From NCBI GenBank assembly GCA_002490315.1, contig DLKG01000013.1, positions 1-25,714 on the forward strand: a stretch of DNA of 25,714 nt. Reading direction: 5' to 3'. The first letter of the stretch is position 1. The number at the start of each line of letters is the position of its first letter. Below are positions 1 through 7,874 of this stretch, piece by piece. The notes below the pieces were generated by a model. The model had not been told where the DNA came from. It worked only from the letters and a program-made list of their open reading frames with translations, and did not search any database. The DNA comes from Prevotella sp. UBA7594. Lineage in GTDB: Bacteria > Bacteroidota > Bacteroidia > Bacteroidales > Bacteroidaceae. The translations under genes and the position numbers were made by a program.

Positions 1-14
1 GCCCTCGCCCCCGA
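1..14 (+). repeat. Tail of a plus-oriented palindromic unit
   Basis: The window opens with the last part of the same GC-rich unit found complete at 25548-25714 (CGCCCTCGCCCCCGAC type ending), read on the plus strand. The next copies, from 42 onward, are in the opposite orientation, so two arrays face each other across about 27 AT-rich bases. A plus-strand array just left of the window would fit a rightward gene ending upstream, but this cannot be seen. Confidence 0.7.
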
Positions 15-41
15 CCAACAACAAAAATTTTTTCAGAATAA

Positions 42-343
42 TCGGGGGCGGGGGCGCCCCCTCTCCCAGTTATTTTTATCTCAATGCCAATCATGTCGGG
101 GGCGAGGGCGCCCCCTCTCCCAGTTATTCGCTTCTCAATGCCAACCATGTCGGGGGCGGGGGCGCCCCCTCTCCCAGTTTTTTTTATCTCAATGCCAACC
201 ATGTCGGGGGCGGGGGCGCCCCCTCTCCCAGTTATTCGCTTCTCAATGCCAACCATGTCGGGGGCGAGGGCGCCCCCTCTCCCAGTTATTCGCTTCTCAA
301 TGCCAATCATGTCGGGGGCGAGGGCGCCCCCTCTCCCAGTTAT
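42..343 (-). repeat. Six-copy tandem array of 54-bp palindromic units
   Basis: Six copies of a roughly 32-bp GC-rich core start at 42, 96, 150, 204, 258 and 312, an exact 54-bp period. Read on the minus strand each core begins TAACTGGGAG and is followed by a GGGGGCG / CGCCCCC stem around a 4-base loop (CCCT or CCCC). The 22-bp spacers are nearly identical to each other (two variants), which shows growth by local tandem duplication. The array lies 3' of the minus-strand gene pair. Because 54 is a multiple of three, it creates a repetitive open frame at 84-401 that I regard as spurious. Confidence 0.9.
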
Positions 344-545
344 GACGTGCAAATATTGTACGTGGAGTAAAAAAGTGTTACAAAAACTTTTTGCGTTTTA
401 GAGTGTCGGGCAGCAGGAAGAACGGTGTTTATTGCTCTGTGAGGCATTAATTTTATGGGCGAATCGGGCATAAACAGCCTTTTTCCTGCGTTTTCCTCCT
501 TCCCAACCTCTACTTTACGCCATCTGAAGCGGCACTATATATATG
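344..545. other. Gene-free stretch between array and terminator
   Basis: No credible coding sequence is visible. A small hairpin (AAAAAGT / ACTTTTT, 370-392) lies just outside the array and could act as a weak terminator in either direction. The rest (393-545) is ordinary mixed sequence with no recognisable RNA gene, promoter or repeat. Confidence 0.5.
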
Positions 546-584
546 CTAAAGAGCCACTTTAGCATCGCTAAAGTGGCTCTTTAG
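546..584 (-). terminator. 18-bp perfect hairpin, probable terminator of the minus-strand operon
   Basis: Arms 546-563 and 567-584 are perfectly complementary over 18 bp with the 3-base loop ATC. No U-tract follows on the minus strand, so this is not a textbook intrinsic terminator, but it is the first strong structure after the 760-3729 gene. Each half is itself a small palindrome (GCTAAAG / CTTTAGC at 545-563), so two short hairpins are an alternative fold. It also covers the last codons of a doubtful 69-aa frame. Confidence 0.6.
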
Positions 585-755
585 GTGGCGTTCGGCATTG
601 CACACAAAAGCGTCAACGTCGGCAAACAGTTGGCTTACAGTGTATTCCGTCTGCACGTCCAAATCCGTGAAAAACACGCCAAGCGACTGCCCCGTCCGTT
701 CAGAAGGCAGTTTTAGGCAATCAGAGATACAAATATCCGACAAGAAAACCGTCAT
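546..755 (-). CDS. Doubtful 69-aa open frame after the PEP-binding gene
   Basis: This frame starts 4 bases after the stop of the 989-aa gene and would be the last gene of that operon. I do not recognise the protein (it begins MTVFLSDICISD); it has no signal peptide, membrane segment or known motif. Its last 13 codons lie inside the 18-bp hairpin, which is unusual for a real gene. It could be a small gene, the eroded end of a longer one, or chance. Confidence 0.2.
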   Translation of the reverse strand: MTVFLSDICISDCLKLPSERTGQSLGVFFTDLDVQTEYTVSQLFADVDAFVCNAERHLKSHFSDAKVAL

Positions 756-759
756 TCCG

Positions 760-3729
760 TCAATCGGAAATGCTGTTGAGAGTGTTTATGACGACTCCTT
801 CCCCTTTCTTTCCGTCCATCATTATTTTCATTGGCTTCGCGAGTTTCACTACGCGCACGTGTTCCGTTTCTTCCACGGCTTCCATCTTGTCGAGCAAGTC
901 CTTGCGGAAGAATCCCTGACCACGGTTTTCGTCCACCGTAAAGTAGCCCACGCCGAACGATGTAAGGTTTTGGAAGAAGTGAGTGCCTTGGCTTGGGTCG
1001 ACGCGATAGTTCTTCAGTGCCACCTCCACTATAACCCTTGCCGCCGAGATGTGCGGCCATTTCACGGGTATTCCCAGCCACGGGTCGCTCGAGCCCCATC
1101 TGCCCGGTCCCACCAGCACGTAGTTGGCGCCACTTTCCAGGTATTTCTTGTTGATTTTCTCTATCTCACGCGCCACTGTCGGATTGTCCTGTGCCGTGAA
1201 GTGTTCGTCGGTCTTCACGTACACGATGTCCGTCACGTCCTCCGTCACGCCGTGGCCCAGCGAATTGTGTGAGCGCACGAGGCAGTTGTCGTCGGGCACA
1301 GCGTTCACGTCCTCGTCGAGCATCTGCTTGGAGTCGACGATGGGGCGTATCTGAAGCAAGTAGAGTTGTCCGGAGCGGTCGGCGTTGAGGTTGCAGGCGA
1401 ATTCTATCTCCACTGGTCGGCGCATGGCGTCGGCACCGTATTTCATCGACATCTGCAGCAACTCCGGCAAGGGGAACACGCCCTGTTGCAAAACGCCGGC
1501 GAAGCTAATCACCTTGCGTCCGCCCTCGTAGATGCCGTCGCGTATCACCTGGTCGTAGGGGTCGTAGGTGGATGCGATGTAGTTGAGCGAGTTGTCCTTC
1601 TCCGCTTCCTTCACCTTCAGGCGCAGGATGTTGAAGCCGTCGTCCACCTTGAAGTCGCTGCCCACGTGGCGCGTGTCGAGGGCATAGAAGCGCGTCTGCG
1701 TCTCGCGTAGTGCAGTCTCCAGCTCGCTCGTTTGCAGCACCTGATGGGGGTGGAAGGGAGAGACGCGCAGCGTCTGTCCGCCGTCGACGATGTACTTGCC
1801 CAGTCCGAGCGCCAGAGAGGCAATGCCGTCCTCGGCGCGTTCGTCGCCGATGGGGTAGTAGTTGAGTGAGCGCAGCACGCCCGATATGTTGGGGTAGTAG
1901 CGTCCGTCATACTGTTTGCCCACCACCTCTTGCAGAATCACCGCCATCTTCTCCTGGTCGATGACGTTGCTCGTGGCAGTCATGTAAGCCTTCGAGTCGC
2001 GGTAGTACACAGAGGCGTAGACGCCCTTTATGGCACACGCCAGCATTTCGAGCATGGCATACTTGTCGTCGAGGTAGGGAATCATGTACGTCGAGTAGAT
2101 GCCGGCGAAGGGCTGGTAGTGGGCGTCCTCGAGGAGTGACGAGGAGCGGATGGCGATAGGGCTCTTCGTAGCCTCGAAGAACGTGAAGAAGTCGGCTATC
2201 AGCGAGTCGGGCAGTTGGGCTCGGAGGAAGTGTTGAAGAATATCCTCGTCGGAAGCGTCGGAGAGTGCAATCTGATAGAGATTGTTCTGCTCCATAAACT
2301 GGTCGAAGATGTCCGTGCAGAGCACGACGGTCTTCGGTATCTGCACCGTCGCCCCCTCAAAGGAGTTGAACGCCGGATGCGTCTTGATGATGTTGTCGAG
2401 GAAGGCGAGACCTCTGCCCTTGCCGCCCAATGATCCCTCGCCGATGCGTGCGAAATGGGAGTAGGTGTCAAACTTCATGCGGTCGAACACCGCTACGATG
2501 CCGATGTTCTTCATGTGGCGGTATTGCACGATGGCGTCGAAAATAATCTCGCGGTGGGCAGTGATGTCCTTCAAGCGTTCCCACGTAATCTTTTTCAGAA
2601 ACTCCGACACGGGGAAAATCGCCCTTGCCGAGAGCCAGCGGCTCATGTGGTTGCGTGAGATATGGTAGAGCATGGAGTCGTCGGGGATGTTGAAGATGTT
2701 GTCCTGCAGTTCCTTCAGAGAGTGCACTCGCATTATCTCCGCCTTCGTCTTCGGGTCGCGGAAAATGAAGTCGCCGAAGCCCATGTGTTCCTCCAGCATC
2801 TTCCTCAAGTCGAGCGACATCTTCTTGGAGTTTTTGTCGACGAAGCGGAATCCCTCCTCCTCAGCCTTGGTGCGGTTGTCGGTCTCCGAGCTCTCCATGA
2901 TGAGCGGCAGGTAAGGGTCGTGGCAACGTATGTCGCGCAGGAGTTTCAGTCCTGCCTCGCTGTCCTTCTCGCCCTTAATGGGGAAGCGTGCGTCGCTGAT
3001 GACGCCGAGCACGTTGTCGGAGTAGCGTTCGTAGAGCGCCATAGCCTCCTCGTAGTTGCGCGCCAGCACCACCTTTGGTCTTCCCCTCATGCGCAGCGTG
3101 GCAGCATGGCGGTTGAGCGCTTCCGTGGAGAAGCGCTTGCTCTGCGCGAGGATATAGCTGTAGAGATTGGGCAGGATGGAGCTGTAGAAGCGTATGCTGT
3201 CCTCCACGAGAAGAATCATTTGCACGCCTCCCTCGCGTATGTCGTGGTCGAGGTTCATCTTGTCCTCGATGAGTTTGATGATGGAGAGAATGAGGTTGGT
3301 GTTGCCAAGCCAGCAGAAGACGTAGTCGAAGATGGACAGATCTTCGTTCTCCATGCGCTTCGTGATGCCGTGGGAGAAGGGCGTGAGCACAATGCAGTGC
3401 ATGTGGGGAAACTCCGCTTTGATGTCGCGCGCCACGTCGAAGGCGTCGTTGTCGGCATTGCCCGGCATACAGATGACGAGGTCGATGTTCATCGTGCGCA
3501 GCACCTGGCGTGCCTCCTCCGTCGTGCTTGCCTGCGTAAAGGTGGGCGGATAGCGCAGTCCGAGCTCCACGTATTCGTTGTAGATTTTCTCCTCGACGCG
3601 TCCGTCGTCTTCGAGCATGAAGGCGTCGTATGGGTTGGCGACGATGAGCACGTTGTAGATGCGGCGCATCATGAGGTTCATGAACGTCACGTCCTTGAGG
3701 TAGAATTTCTGGTATTCCTGAGGTATCAT
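760..3729 (-). CDS. PEP/pyruvate-binding (PPDK-N ATP-grasp) protein with two receiver-like domains
   Basis: The 989-aa protein resembles Bacteroidales proteins often labelled phosphoenolpyruvate synthase. Residues about 22-150 form a degenerate receiver-like domain in which the phospho-acceptor position is not Asp. Residues about 168-310 form a second receiver with the expected acidic pair (E176, D177), acceptor D246 and Lys299. The PPDK N-terminal ATP-grasp region follows from about 425, with GGKG at 435-438, the AIRSSSLLEDA signature at 526-536 and a closing QIRPIV segment. The swivelling phospho-His domain and PEP-binding TIM barrel of true PEP synthase are absent. The C-terminal 190 residues, including a VGPGRWGSSDPW segment, are family-specific to my knowledge. 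Full PEP synthase activity is therefore unlikely; a regulatory or phosphotransfer role is an inference. The start is 31 bp after the upstream gene, so the two are probably co-transcribed. An internal Met at residue 17 is an alternative start. Confidence 0.9.
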   Translation of the reverse strand: MIPQEYQKFYLKDVTFMNLMMRRIYNVLIVANPYDAFMLEDDGRVEEKIYNEYVELGLRYPPTFTQASTTEEARQVLRTMNIDLVICMPGNADNDAFDVARDIKAEFPHMHCIVLTPFSHGITKRMENEDLSIFDYVFCWLGNTNLILSIIKLIEDKMNLDHDIREGGVQMILLVEDSIRFYSSILPNLYSYILAQSKRFSTEALNRHAATLRMRGRPKVVLARNYEEAMALYERYSDNVLGVISDARFPIKGEKDSEAGLKLLRDIRCHDPYLPLIMESSETDNRTKAEEEGFRFVDKNSKKMSLDLRKMLEEHMGFGDFIFRDPKTKAEIMRVHSLKELQDNIFNIPDDSMLYHISRNHMSRWLSARAIFPVSEFLKKITWERLKDITAHREIIFDAIVQYRHMKNIGIVAVFDRMKFDTYSHFARIGEGSLGGKGRGLAFLDNIIKTHPAFNSFEGATVQIPKTVVLCTDIFDQFMEQNNLYQIALSDASDEDILQHFLRAQLPDSLIADFFTFFEATKSPIAIRSSSLLEDAHYQPFAGIYSTYMIPYLDDKYAMLEMLACAIKGVYASVYYRDSKAYMTATSNVIDQEKMAVILQEVVGKQYDGRYYPNISGVLRSLNYYPIGDERAEDGIASLALGLGKYIVDGGQTLRVSPFHPHQVLQTSELETALRETQTRFYALDTRHVGSDFKVDDGFNILRLKVKEAEKDNSLNYIASTYDPYDQVIRDGIYEGGRKVISFAGVLQQGVFPLPELLQMSMKYGADAMRRPVEIEFACNLNADRSGQLYLLQIRPIVDSKQMLDEDVNAVPDDNCLVRSHNSLGHGVTEDVTDIVYVKTDEHFTAQDNPTVAREIEKINKKYLESGANYVLVGPGRWGSSDPWLGIPVKWPHISAARVIVEVALKNYRVDPSQGTHFFQNLTSFGVGYFTVDENRGQGFFRKDLLDKMEAVEETEHVRVVKLAKPMKIMMDGKKGEGVVINTLNSISD

Positions 3730-3760
3730 AATTGTTTAGGTTTAGGTTCTCAGTTGTATA

Positions 3761-5248
3761 TTAATAAAGGTAACCCGTGATGAGCGTCACGTTCCATGCC
3801 CATAGCCACAGCGTCAGCGTAAGCAATGCTGTCTTCATGGCGAGCGCAGGCTTGCGTCGGCGTTGTAGGGAAAGCATGAGATAAGCGATGGCAATAGGTA
3901 TGGCGTAAATCCAGTGGGCAGACATGATGTACACCTCGTTGATGCCGAAGCCCAGACCGACGTGTAGCGCCATGTCGAGCGCGAAGTACGAGAGCACGAG
4001 CCACATGAAGCGCCGTTTCCTTCCCGCCCAGATGCCCAGCATGAAGAGCACGACGACGATAGCCTCCACGGCGTAGTTGACGGCGTAGCGGTAGTTGACG
4101 AGCATTGGTCTTGTCTTCAGCACGTCGCCCAGCACATAGTCGGAGTGGAGCTGTATCGACTCGCCGAAGAGATTCTCGCGTATTGATGCCCAGCGCGACG
4201 TGGTTACGTCCGTCCAGTCGAGAAACTCTCCGTGAGAGATAGGAGCGCCCTTGTTGGCGCGTCGCTTCGCCTTCGGCGCGTTGGCCTTCGCTTTCGCCAC
4301 AGAGTCGGCAGACGCCTTCGCGAGTGCAAGCGAGTCGCGTTGTGCTGCCGTGAAGGAGGCAATGCGTAAGGAGTCGGCATGAGCCTTTTCGGCAGCTTCA
4401 GCCCGCTGCTTCTGCTGCTTGGCAGCCTTAGCCTTGGCGCGCGCCTGCTTTGCCGCCATGTCGCGCGGCCAGACGATGTGGTCGTAGCTCATGCGTGCCG
4501 CGCCCCAAGTGAGGGCGGCGGGCAGCAGGATGCAGCCGAAGAGGAACTTCGGGCGCAGGATACGCTTGCCGTTGACGAAGAGATCGGAGAGATAAATCTT
4601 CAGTCCGTTGTTGAGCGACGTGCCCGCCGTCAGGAAGAAATAGAGCGTGGCTTGCCATCCCTTCAGTCGCTTGCCGCGCATCATCAGTTTGCCCGAGATG
4701 TAGAGGGCAAGCAGAAGAAGCATCATGGAGATGACGAAGTGGTCGGGCACCATCGTCGAGAGCATCACGAAGGCGAAGCCGAAGTAGAACGTCGTGAGCA
4801 GCGTGCTGTCCGTGCGGCTCACGCCGACCACCTCGCGGCAGATGCGGTAGAGGAAGAGGGCGGAGTAGAAGGCGCAGAACATCTGTATGGCAGCCACGAT
4901 GAAAATGGCGCAGTTGATGCCCGTCGCCCATATCAGTGCCTGATTGATGAGATAAGGGATGTACATGTAGAAGGCGAGGAGCGGGTGGCGGTAGACGTTG
5001 TAGCCCGCTGTCCAGTTGCTCACGACGGAGTAGGTGATGGGGTCGAAGCCGGAGATATGGAATTTGCTGATGAAGAGGTGCCAGTAGTGGGCGTTGAGAG
5101 GTGTGAACACGTCATAGTATTTGCCGATGACGAGAGCGTTGAGCACAAGCAGCACGATGAGGGCAACTGTCGCGAGGGCGCGCTCCTCGCGCTTCACGCG
5201 GAAGATGGAGCCAAAGGTGCGCCATAGTTGTGAATTTCTTATGTTCAT
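3761..5248 (-). CDS. Polytopic inner-membrane protein, DUF6080-like
   Basis: From the start chosen here the protein has 495 residues, with about ten hydrophobic segments beginning near residue 24 (ALATVALIVLLVLNALVIG). It resembles DUF6080 membrane proteins of Bacteroidales; function is unknown and the family call is from memory. The layout is loosely like glycosyltransferase-C-type membrane proteins, an inference only. About 73 residues (264-336) between two membrane segments are low-complexity and rich in Ala, Lys and Gln, probably a charged or coiled-coil loop. The frame stays open to 5320, but I prefer Met at 5248 because a TAAATTTG -7 element lies just upstream at 5275-5282 and would fall inside the longer version. 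First gene of the minus-strand pair. Confidence 0.85.
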   Translation of the reverse strand: MNIRNSQLWRTFGSIFRVKREERALATVALIVLLVLNALVIGKYYDVFTPLNAHYWHLFISKFHISGFDPITYSVVSNWTAGYNVYRHPLLAFYMYIPYLINQALIWATGINCAIFIVAAIQMFCAFYSALFLYRICREVVGVSRTDSTLLTTFYFGFAFVMLSTMVPDHFVISMMLLLLALYISGKLMMRGKRLKGWQATLYFFLTAGTSLNNGLKIYLSDLFVNGKRILRPKFLFGCILLPAALTWGAARMSYDHIVWPRDMAAKQARAKAKAAKQQKQRAEAAEKAHADSLRIASFTAAQRDSLALAKASADSVAKAKANAPKAKRRANKGAPISHGEFLDWTDVTTSRWASIRENLFGESIQLHSDYVLGDVLKTRPMLVNYRYAVNYAVEAIVVVLFMLGIWAGRKRRFMWLVLSYFALDMALHVGLGFGINEVYIMSAHWIYAIPIAIAYLMLSLQRRRKPALAMKTALLTLTLWLWAWNVTLITGYLY

Positions 5249-5274
5249 TGTTTGTTCCTGTTTTTTTATATCTG

Positions 5275-5306
5275 CAAATTTAGATAAAAAATCCGAATTA
5301 AGTAAA
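5275..5306 (-). promoter_or_regulatory. Candidate promoter for the minus-strand pair
   Basis: On the minus strand a perfect Bacteroidetes -7 element TAAATTTG (TAnnTTTG; 5275-5282) sits 20 bases from a TTTA (5303-5306) that approximates the -33 TTTG. Transcription would start near 5268, about 20 bases before the ATG at 5248. Confidence 0.5.
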
Positions 5307-5417
5307 TCATGCAGGAACAAAAGCGTGTAAGCGCCAGCCTGCTTGGAGGAATCGGCGTATACAACGGGTGTGGAATAGCCCGATTCGTGATGGGGAGCTT
5401 CGCTTTGTGGCTATGGC

Positions 5418-5448
5418 TTGGCGCTTCTTCTTCTCGTTTTTAACTTTG
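5418..5448 (+). promoter_or_regulatory. Candidate promoter, rightward, with long leader
   Basis: TTG at 5418-5420 is followed after 20 bases by TAACTTTG (5441-5448), a perfect TAnnTTTG -7 box with proper spacing. It is the best plus-strand match in the region. If used for the pilus operon it would leave a leader of roughly 395 bases that includes the C9 tract; otherwise it may drive a small RNA. Chance matches are expected in AT-rich DNA. Confidence 0.4.
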
Positions 5449-5497
5449 TTAACAATCGTTTTGTGTCAATAATTAAATTTTTAAAATTCGTTGACTA

Positions 5498-5506
5498 CCC
5501 CCCCCC
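5498..5506. repeat. C9 homopolymer tract
   Basis: Nine consecutive C bases stand in an otherwise AT-rich intergenic region, between the two candidate rightward promoters. Tracts of this length are prone to slippage. Confidence 0.9.
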
Positions 5507-5653
5507 GATGGCTTGTACAGAACACATTACGGGGTTTGTAAACATTCCAATAATGCGATTATTGTGCTTTATTGCGTTATGTTAAAAAAACTTTTGTGCT
5601 CGTATTACATTGTAAAACAATATTAAATTAAATATTAAAATTATTGTTGGCTA

Positions 5654-5684
5654 TTTACTATTTTGCATATTATTATTATTTTTG
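5654..5684 (+). promoter_or_regulatory. Candidate proximal promoter of the pilus operon
   Basis: TTTA (5654-5657), 19 bases, then TATTTTTG (5677-5684) matches the Bacteroidetes -33/-7 layout with one mismatch in the -33. The leader to the ATG at 5848 would be about 157 bases. A weaker TATATTTA at 5818-5825 is a third option. Confidence 0.35.
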
Positions 5685-5847
5685 CAACACTCTTTTTTTG
5701 AGAATGTAAAACGCGCGTTGCCACAATGTAAGAATTTCGTATTGCTTTGGAGTTATTTCCTTTATGGAAGGAGTGGTTGCGGCGAACATAATGTTAGGTG
5801 AAGTTATATTTTTTCATTATATTTAGAATAGAGTTTTAGTAATAACA

Positions 5848-6429
5848 ATGAGTGTAATACTACGCAAGTTGGCCGTAGTGCTGTTGATAGCTTTCGTTTC
5901 CTCAGCGGCTTCGGCACAGCGCACGGCTATCAAGACCAATGCCTTATATTGGGCTACGGCGACTCCCAACCTCGCCATCGAGCAGAAGCTCGGAGAAAAG
6001 TGGACGGGTGAGCTGTCGGTTGGTTGGAATCCTTTCACATTCTCCGACAACAAGAAGTTGAAGCATGTCGCGGTGCAGCCCGAGGCACGCTATTGGCTCT
6101 GTGCGCCTTTTGAGGGCCATTTCTTCGGGCTTCATGCCATCTATTCCCACTACAACGCCGGAGGCATAAAGATGCCGTTCGGACTCTTCAAGAATCTTCG
6201 CGACTATCGTTTCCAGGGCGATATGGGCGCCGTGGGCCTCGGCTATGGCTATTCATGGATGCTTCCCGGCAACCATTGGAGCATCGAGGCGGAGATAGGT
6301 CTTGGCGTGGGCATAACGAAGTATGGCAAGTACGAGTGTAAGACGTGCGGCTCAAAGGTAGCTGACGAGAAAAAGACGTTCTTCACGCCAACTAAGGCAG
6401 CCCTCTCCATTGTATATAATATAAGGTAA
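5848..6429 (+). CDS. DUF3575 protein, pilus-cluster companion
   Basis: The 193-aa precursor has a type I signal peptide (hydrophobic LAVVLLIAFVSSAASA, likely cut before Gln24). The mature part begins with AIKTNALYWATATPNL and continues through EQKLGEKWTGELSVGWNPF, the typical start of DUF3575. Alternating hydrophobic and aromatic residues suggest a small outer-membrane beta-barrel-like protein. Members of this family commonly sit upstream of type V pilus genes in Bacteroidales, next to DUF3868-OmpA proteins; the exact role in assembly or anchoring is not known to me. Two Cys in a CKTC motif lie near the C terminus. It is the first gene of the rightward cluster, 43 bp before the next. No Shine-Dalgarno is visible, as is usual in this phylum. 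Confidence 0.85.
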   Translation: MSVILRKLAVVLLIAFVSSAASAQRTAIKTNALYWATATPNLAIEQKLGEKWTGELSVGWNPFTFSDNKKLKHVAVQPEARYWLCAPFEGHFFGLHAIYSHYNAGGIKMPFGLFKNLRDYRFQGDMGAVGLGYGYSWMLPGNHWSIEAEIGLGVGITKYGKYECKTCGSKVADEKKTFFTPTKAALSIVYNIR

Positions 6430-6472
6430 ACGGAGCGGTGGACTCCCGTCCCGCTGAAATACAAAAACAAAG

Positions 6473-7867
6473 ATGAACAATTCCACATATTATAATATAT
6501 CACTTCTGGCAGCCCTCTGCCTCTCTCCCTCTTGCCTCACGGCGCAAAACGCAGCAGCGTCGCAGCCGCAGGACATCATTACGCGATGGACGCCCGACAC
6601 ACTCAGCCTCTCCTTCGCCGTCAGCGAACCGAAGGGGCAGGGTAGCCGCTTCGCCGTGTGGGACACGCCGCGCCTCGCCACCGCTGATGGCGACACGCTG
6701 CTCCTGCCTGCCTCCGTCTTCCGCGGCTCACGCAATCGCCGCTACACGGAGCGTGCTCTCCACTTCGCTTCCCGGAAGAACACGTCGTCTGCCGACGGCA
6801 AGCGTCTCATGACGCCGCTCACGCCGCAGCCTCTTGCTTCTGATCGCAGTCTCGGCGACACCATACGCTATTCCACTGTTCTCACGCGCGAAGAGGCGCC
6901 ATGGCTATGGCAGAAGCCCGCCACGCTCTCCCTGCAGCGCGAGAAGGAAGGCTGCTGCTCCACGGAAGACCTCGCCCCGCACGACGTGGCACAGCTACAG
7001 TATGTGGCGCAGCTCAATCCCGTCGTGGCTTCCGTACCCGACAATGCAGGCAAGGCGGGCGAGCTTCAAAAGCTCTACCCCGTGCTCTCGCCCTATTCCG
7101 AGTATCGCCCCTACACCTCCGACCGTGTGCTCTCGCGTGAAAAGGGTGCGCTCTATGTCCACTTCGAGCTCGACAAGACCAATATCAAGCACGACTTCCG
7201 CAACAATGCCAACGTGCTCGACCGCATCATCGACATCACACGCCAGATAATGCAGGACACCACGTCGAGTGTGCGCTGCATACAAATTGTCGGTCTCGCC
7301 TCGGCAGAAGGTCCGAAGAAGCACAACTCTGACCTTGCCGGCGCACGTGCCCAGGCTCTCAAGCGCTACATTCAGCAGCGCGTCGCAACGCCCGACTCCC
7401 TCTACGAGGCTGTAAACGGCGGGGAGGCATGGGCTGAGCTTCGCGCACAGATAGCGGACCTTCACTTCGACGGGAGGGACGAGATGCTTCGCATCATCGA
7501 CACCGAGCCCGACGCCGACCTGCGCGAGCGCAAGATAAAGCAGCTTATGGGCGGTCGGCCGTACGACTATCTTCGCCGTCACGTTCTCGCCGACCAGCGT
7601 AACTCGGGCTACCTACGTATCTACTACGACTACGTGCCCGACTCTGCCGCTGCCACTATCAACCGCGCTACCGAGCTGATACAGCGCGAGCAGTACGACG
7701 AAGCCCTACAGCTCCTCCGCACGGTTGAGGACGACAGCCGTGCACAGAACGCCCTCGGCTGTGCCCTCTACATGACGGGCAACAGGCAGGAGGCTATAGA
7801 ACGTTTCCGCCGCGCTGCCAACGCTGGCAACAAGGAGGCGGAGCGCAACCTCTGGCAACTGCGCTGA
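6473..7867 (+). CDS. DUF3868 / OmpA-like / TPR envelope protein of the pilus cluster
   Basis: The 464-aa precursor has a signal peptide, probably cut near residues 24-25 (CLTAQ). Residues about 30-110 match the DUF3868 pattern, a beta-rich domain with a TLLLPASVFRGSRNRRYTER-like segment. Residues about 226-300 are OmpA C-terminal-like: YVHFELDK opens the domain, and GLASAEG (274-280) with NSDLAGARAQAL (285-296) matches the peptidoglycan-binding helix N..LS..RA..V. Residues about 398-464 form TPR-like or Sel1-like helices. The protein probably sits in the periplasm or outer membrane and ties the pilus base to peptidoglycan (inference from the OmpA motif and context). It follows the DUF3575 gene by 43 bp and precedes the major fimbrillin after a hairpin. 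Confidence 0.88.
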   Translation: MNNSTYYNISLLAALCLSPSCLTAQNAAASQPQDIITRWTPDTLSLSFAVSEPKGQGSRFAVWDTPRLATADGDTLLLPASVFRGSRNRRYTERALHFASRKNTSSADGKRLMTPLTPQPLASDRSLGDTIRYSTVLTREEAPWLWQKPATLSLQREKEGCCSTEDLAPHDVAQLQYVAQLNPVVASVPDNAGKAGELQKLYPVLSPYSEYRPYTSDRVLSREKGALYVHFELDKTNIKHDFRNNANVLDRIIDITRQIMQDTTSSVRCIQIVGLASAEGPKKHNSDLAGARAQALKRYIQQRVATPDSLYEAVNGGEAWAELRAQIADLHFDGRDEMLRIIDTEPDADLRERKIKQLMGGRPYDYLRRHVLADQRNSGYLRIYYDYVPDSAAATINRATELIQREQYDEALQLLRTVEDDSRAQNALGCALYMTGNRQEAIERFRRAANAGNKEAERNLWQLR

Positions 7868-7874
7868 TATGAGG

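Larger units (their letters stand above)
5249..5847. other. Divergent intergenic region, 0.6 kb, AT-rich
   Basis: No coding sequence is supported. Segment 5323-5440 is GC-richer and has imperfect inverted arms (AAGCGCCAGCC at 5329-5339 against GGCTTGGCGCTT at 5415-5426). Segment 5440-5847 is strongly AT-rich with a C9 tract, candidate promoters listed separately and a 10-bp perfect palindrome AACGCGCGTT at 5710-5719 that could be an operator. I see no tRNA, no riboswitch I can name and no invertible promoter with clear flanking repeats. Confidence 0.6.

Noticed and set aside
42..343. CRISPR array (about 32-bp repeats, about 22-bp spacers)
   Set aside because: Spacers are nearly identical to each other, the repeats are GC hairpins found at three loci in different orientation, and no cas genes are present.
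84..401. 105-aa repetitive open frame through the left array (18-residue repeat with GARAPPLPV)
   Set aside because: The repeat period of 54 bp is a multiple of three and GC-rich palindromes lack stops, so the frame is a by-product of the array. No signal peptide, leader or operon context supports it.
2662..3780. 372-aa plus-strand frame opposite the PEP-binding gene
   Set aside because: Composition is typical of an antisense shadow (rich in V, H, E, L), without motifs, and the minus-strand frame is a recognisable protein.
3761..5320. Longer start at 5320 for the membrane protein
   Set aside because: The extra 24 residues would cover the best promoter match (5275-5282), and the protein from Met at 5248 is complete.
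5323..5440. GC-richer segment with imperfect inverted arms in the divergent region, considered as an insertion-sequence remnant
   Set aside because: Arms are short (11-12 bases with a bulge), there is no target duplication and no transposase fragment.
5249..5847. Invertible promoter controlling the pilus genes
   Set aside because: No pair of matching inverted repeats long enough for a site-specific invertase was found around the promoter candidates, and no recombinase gene lies in the window.
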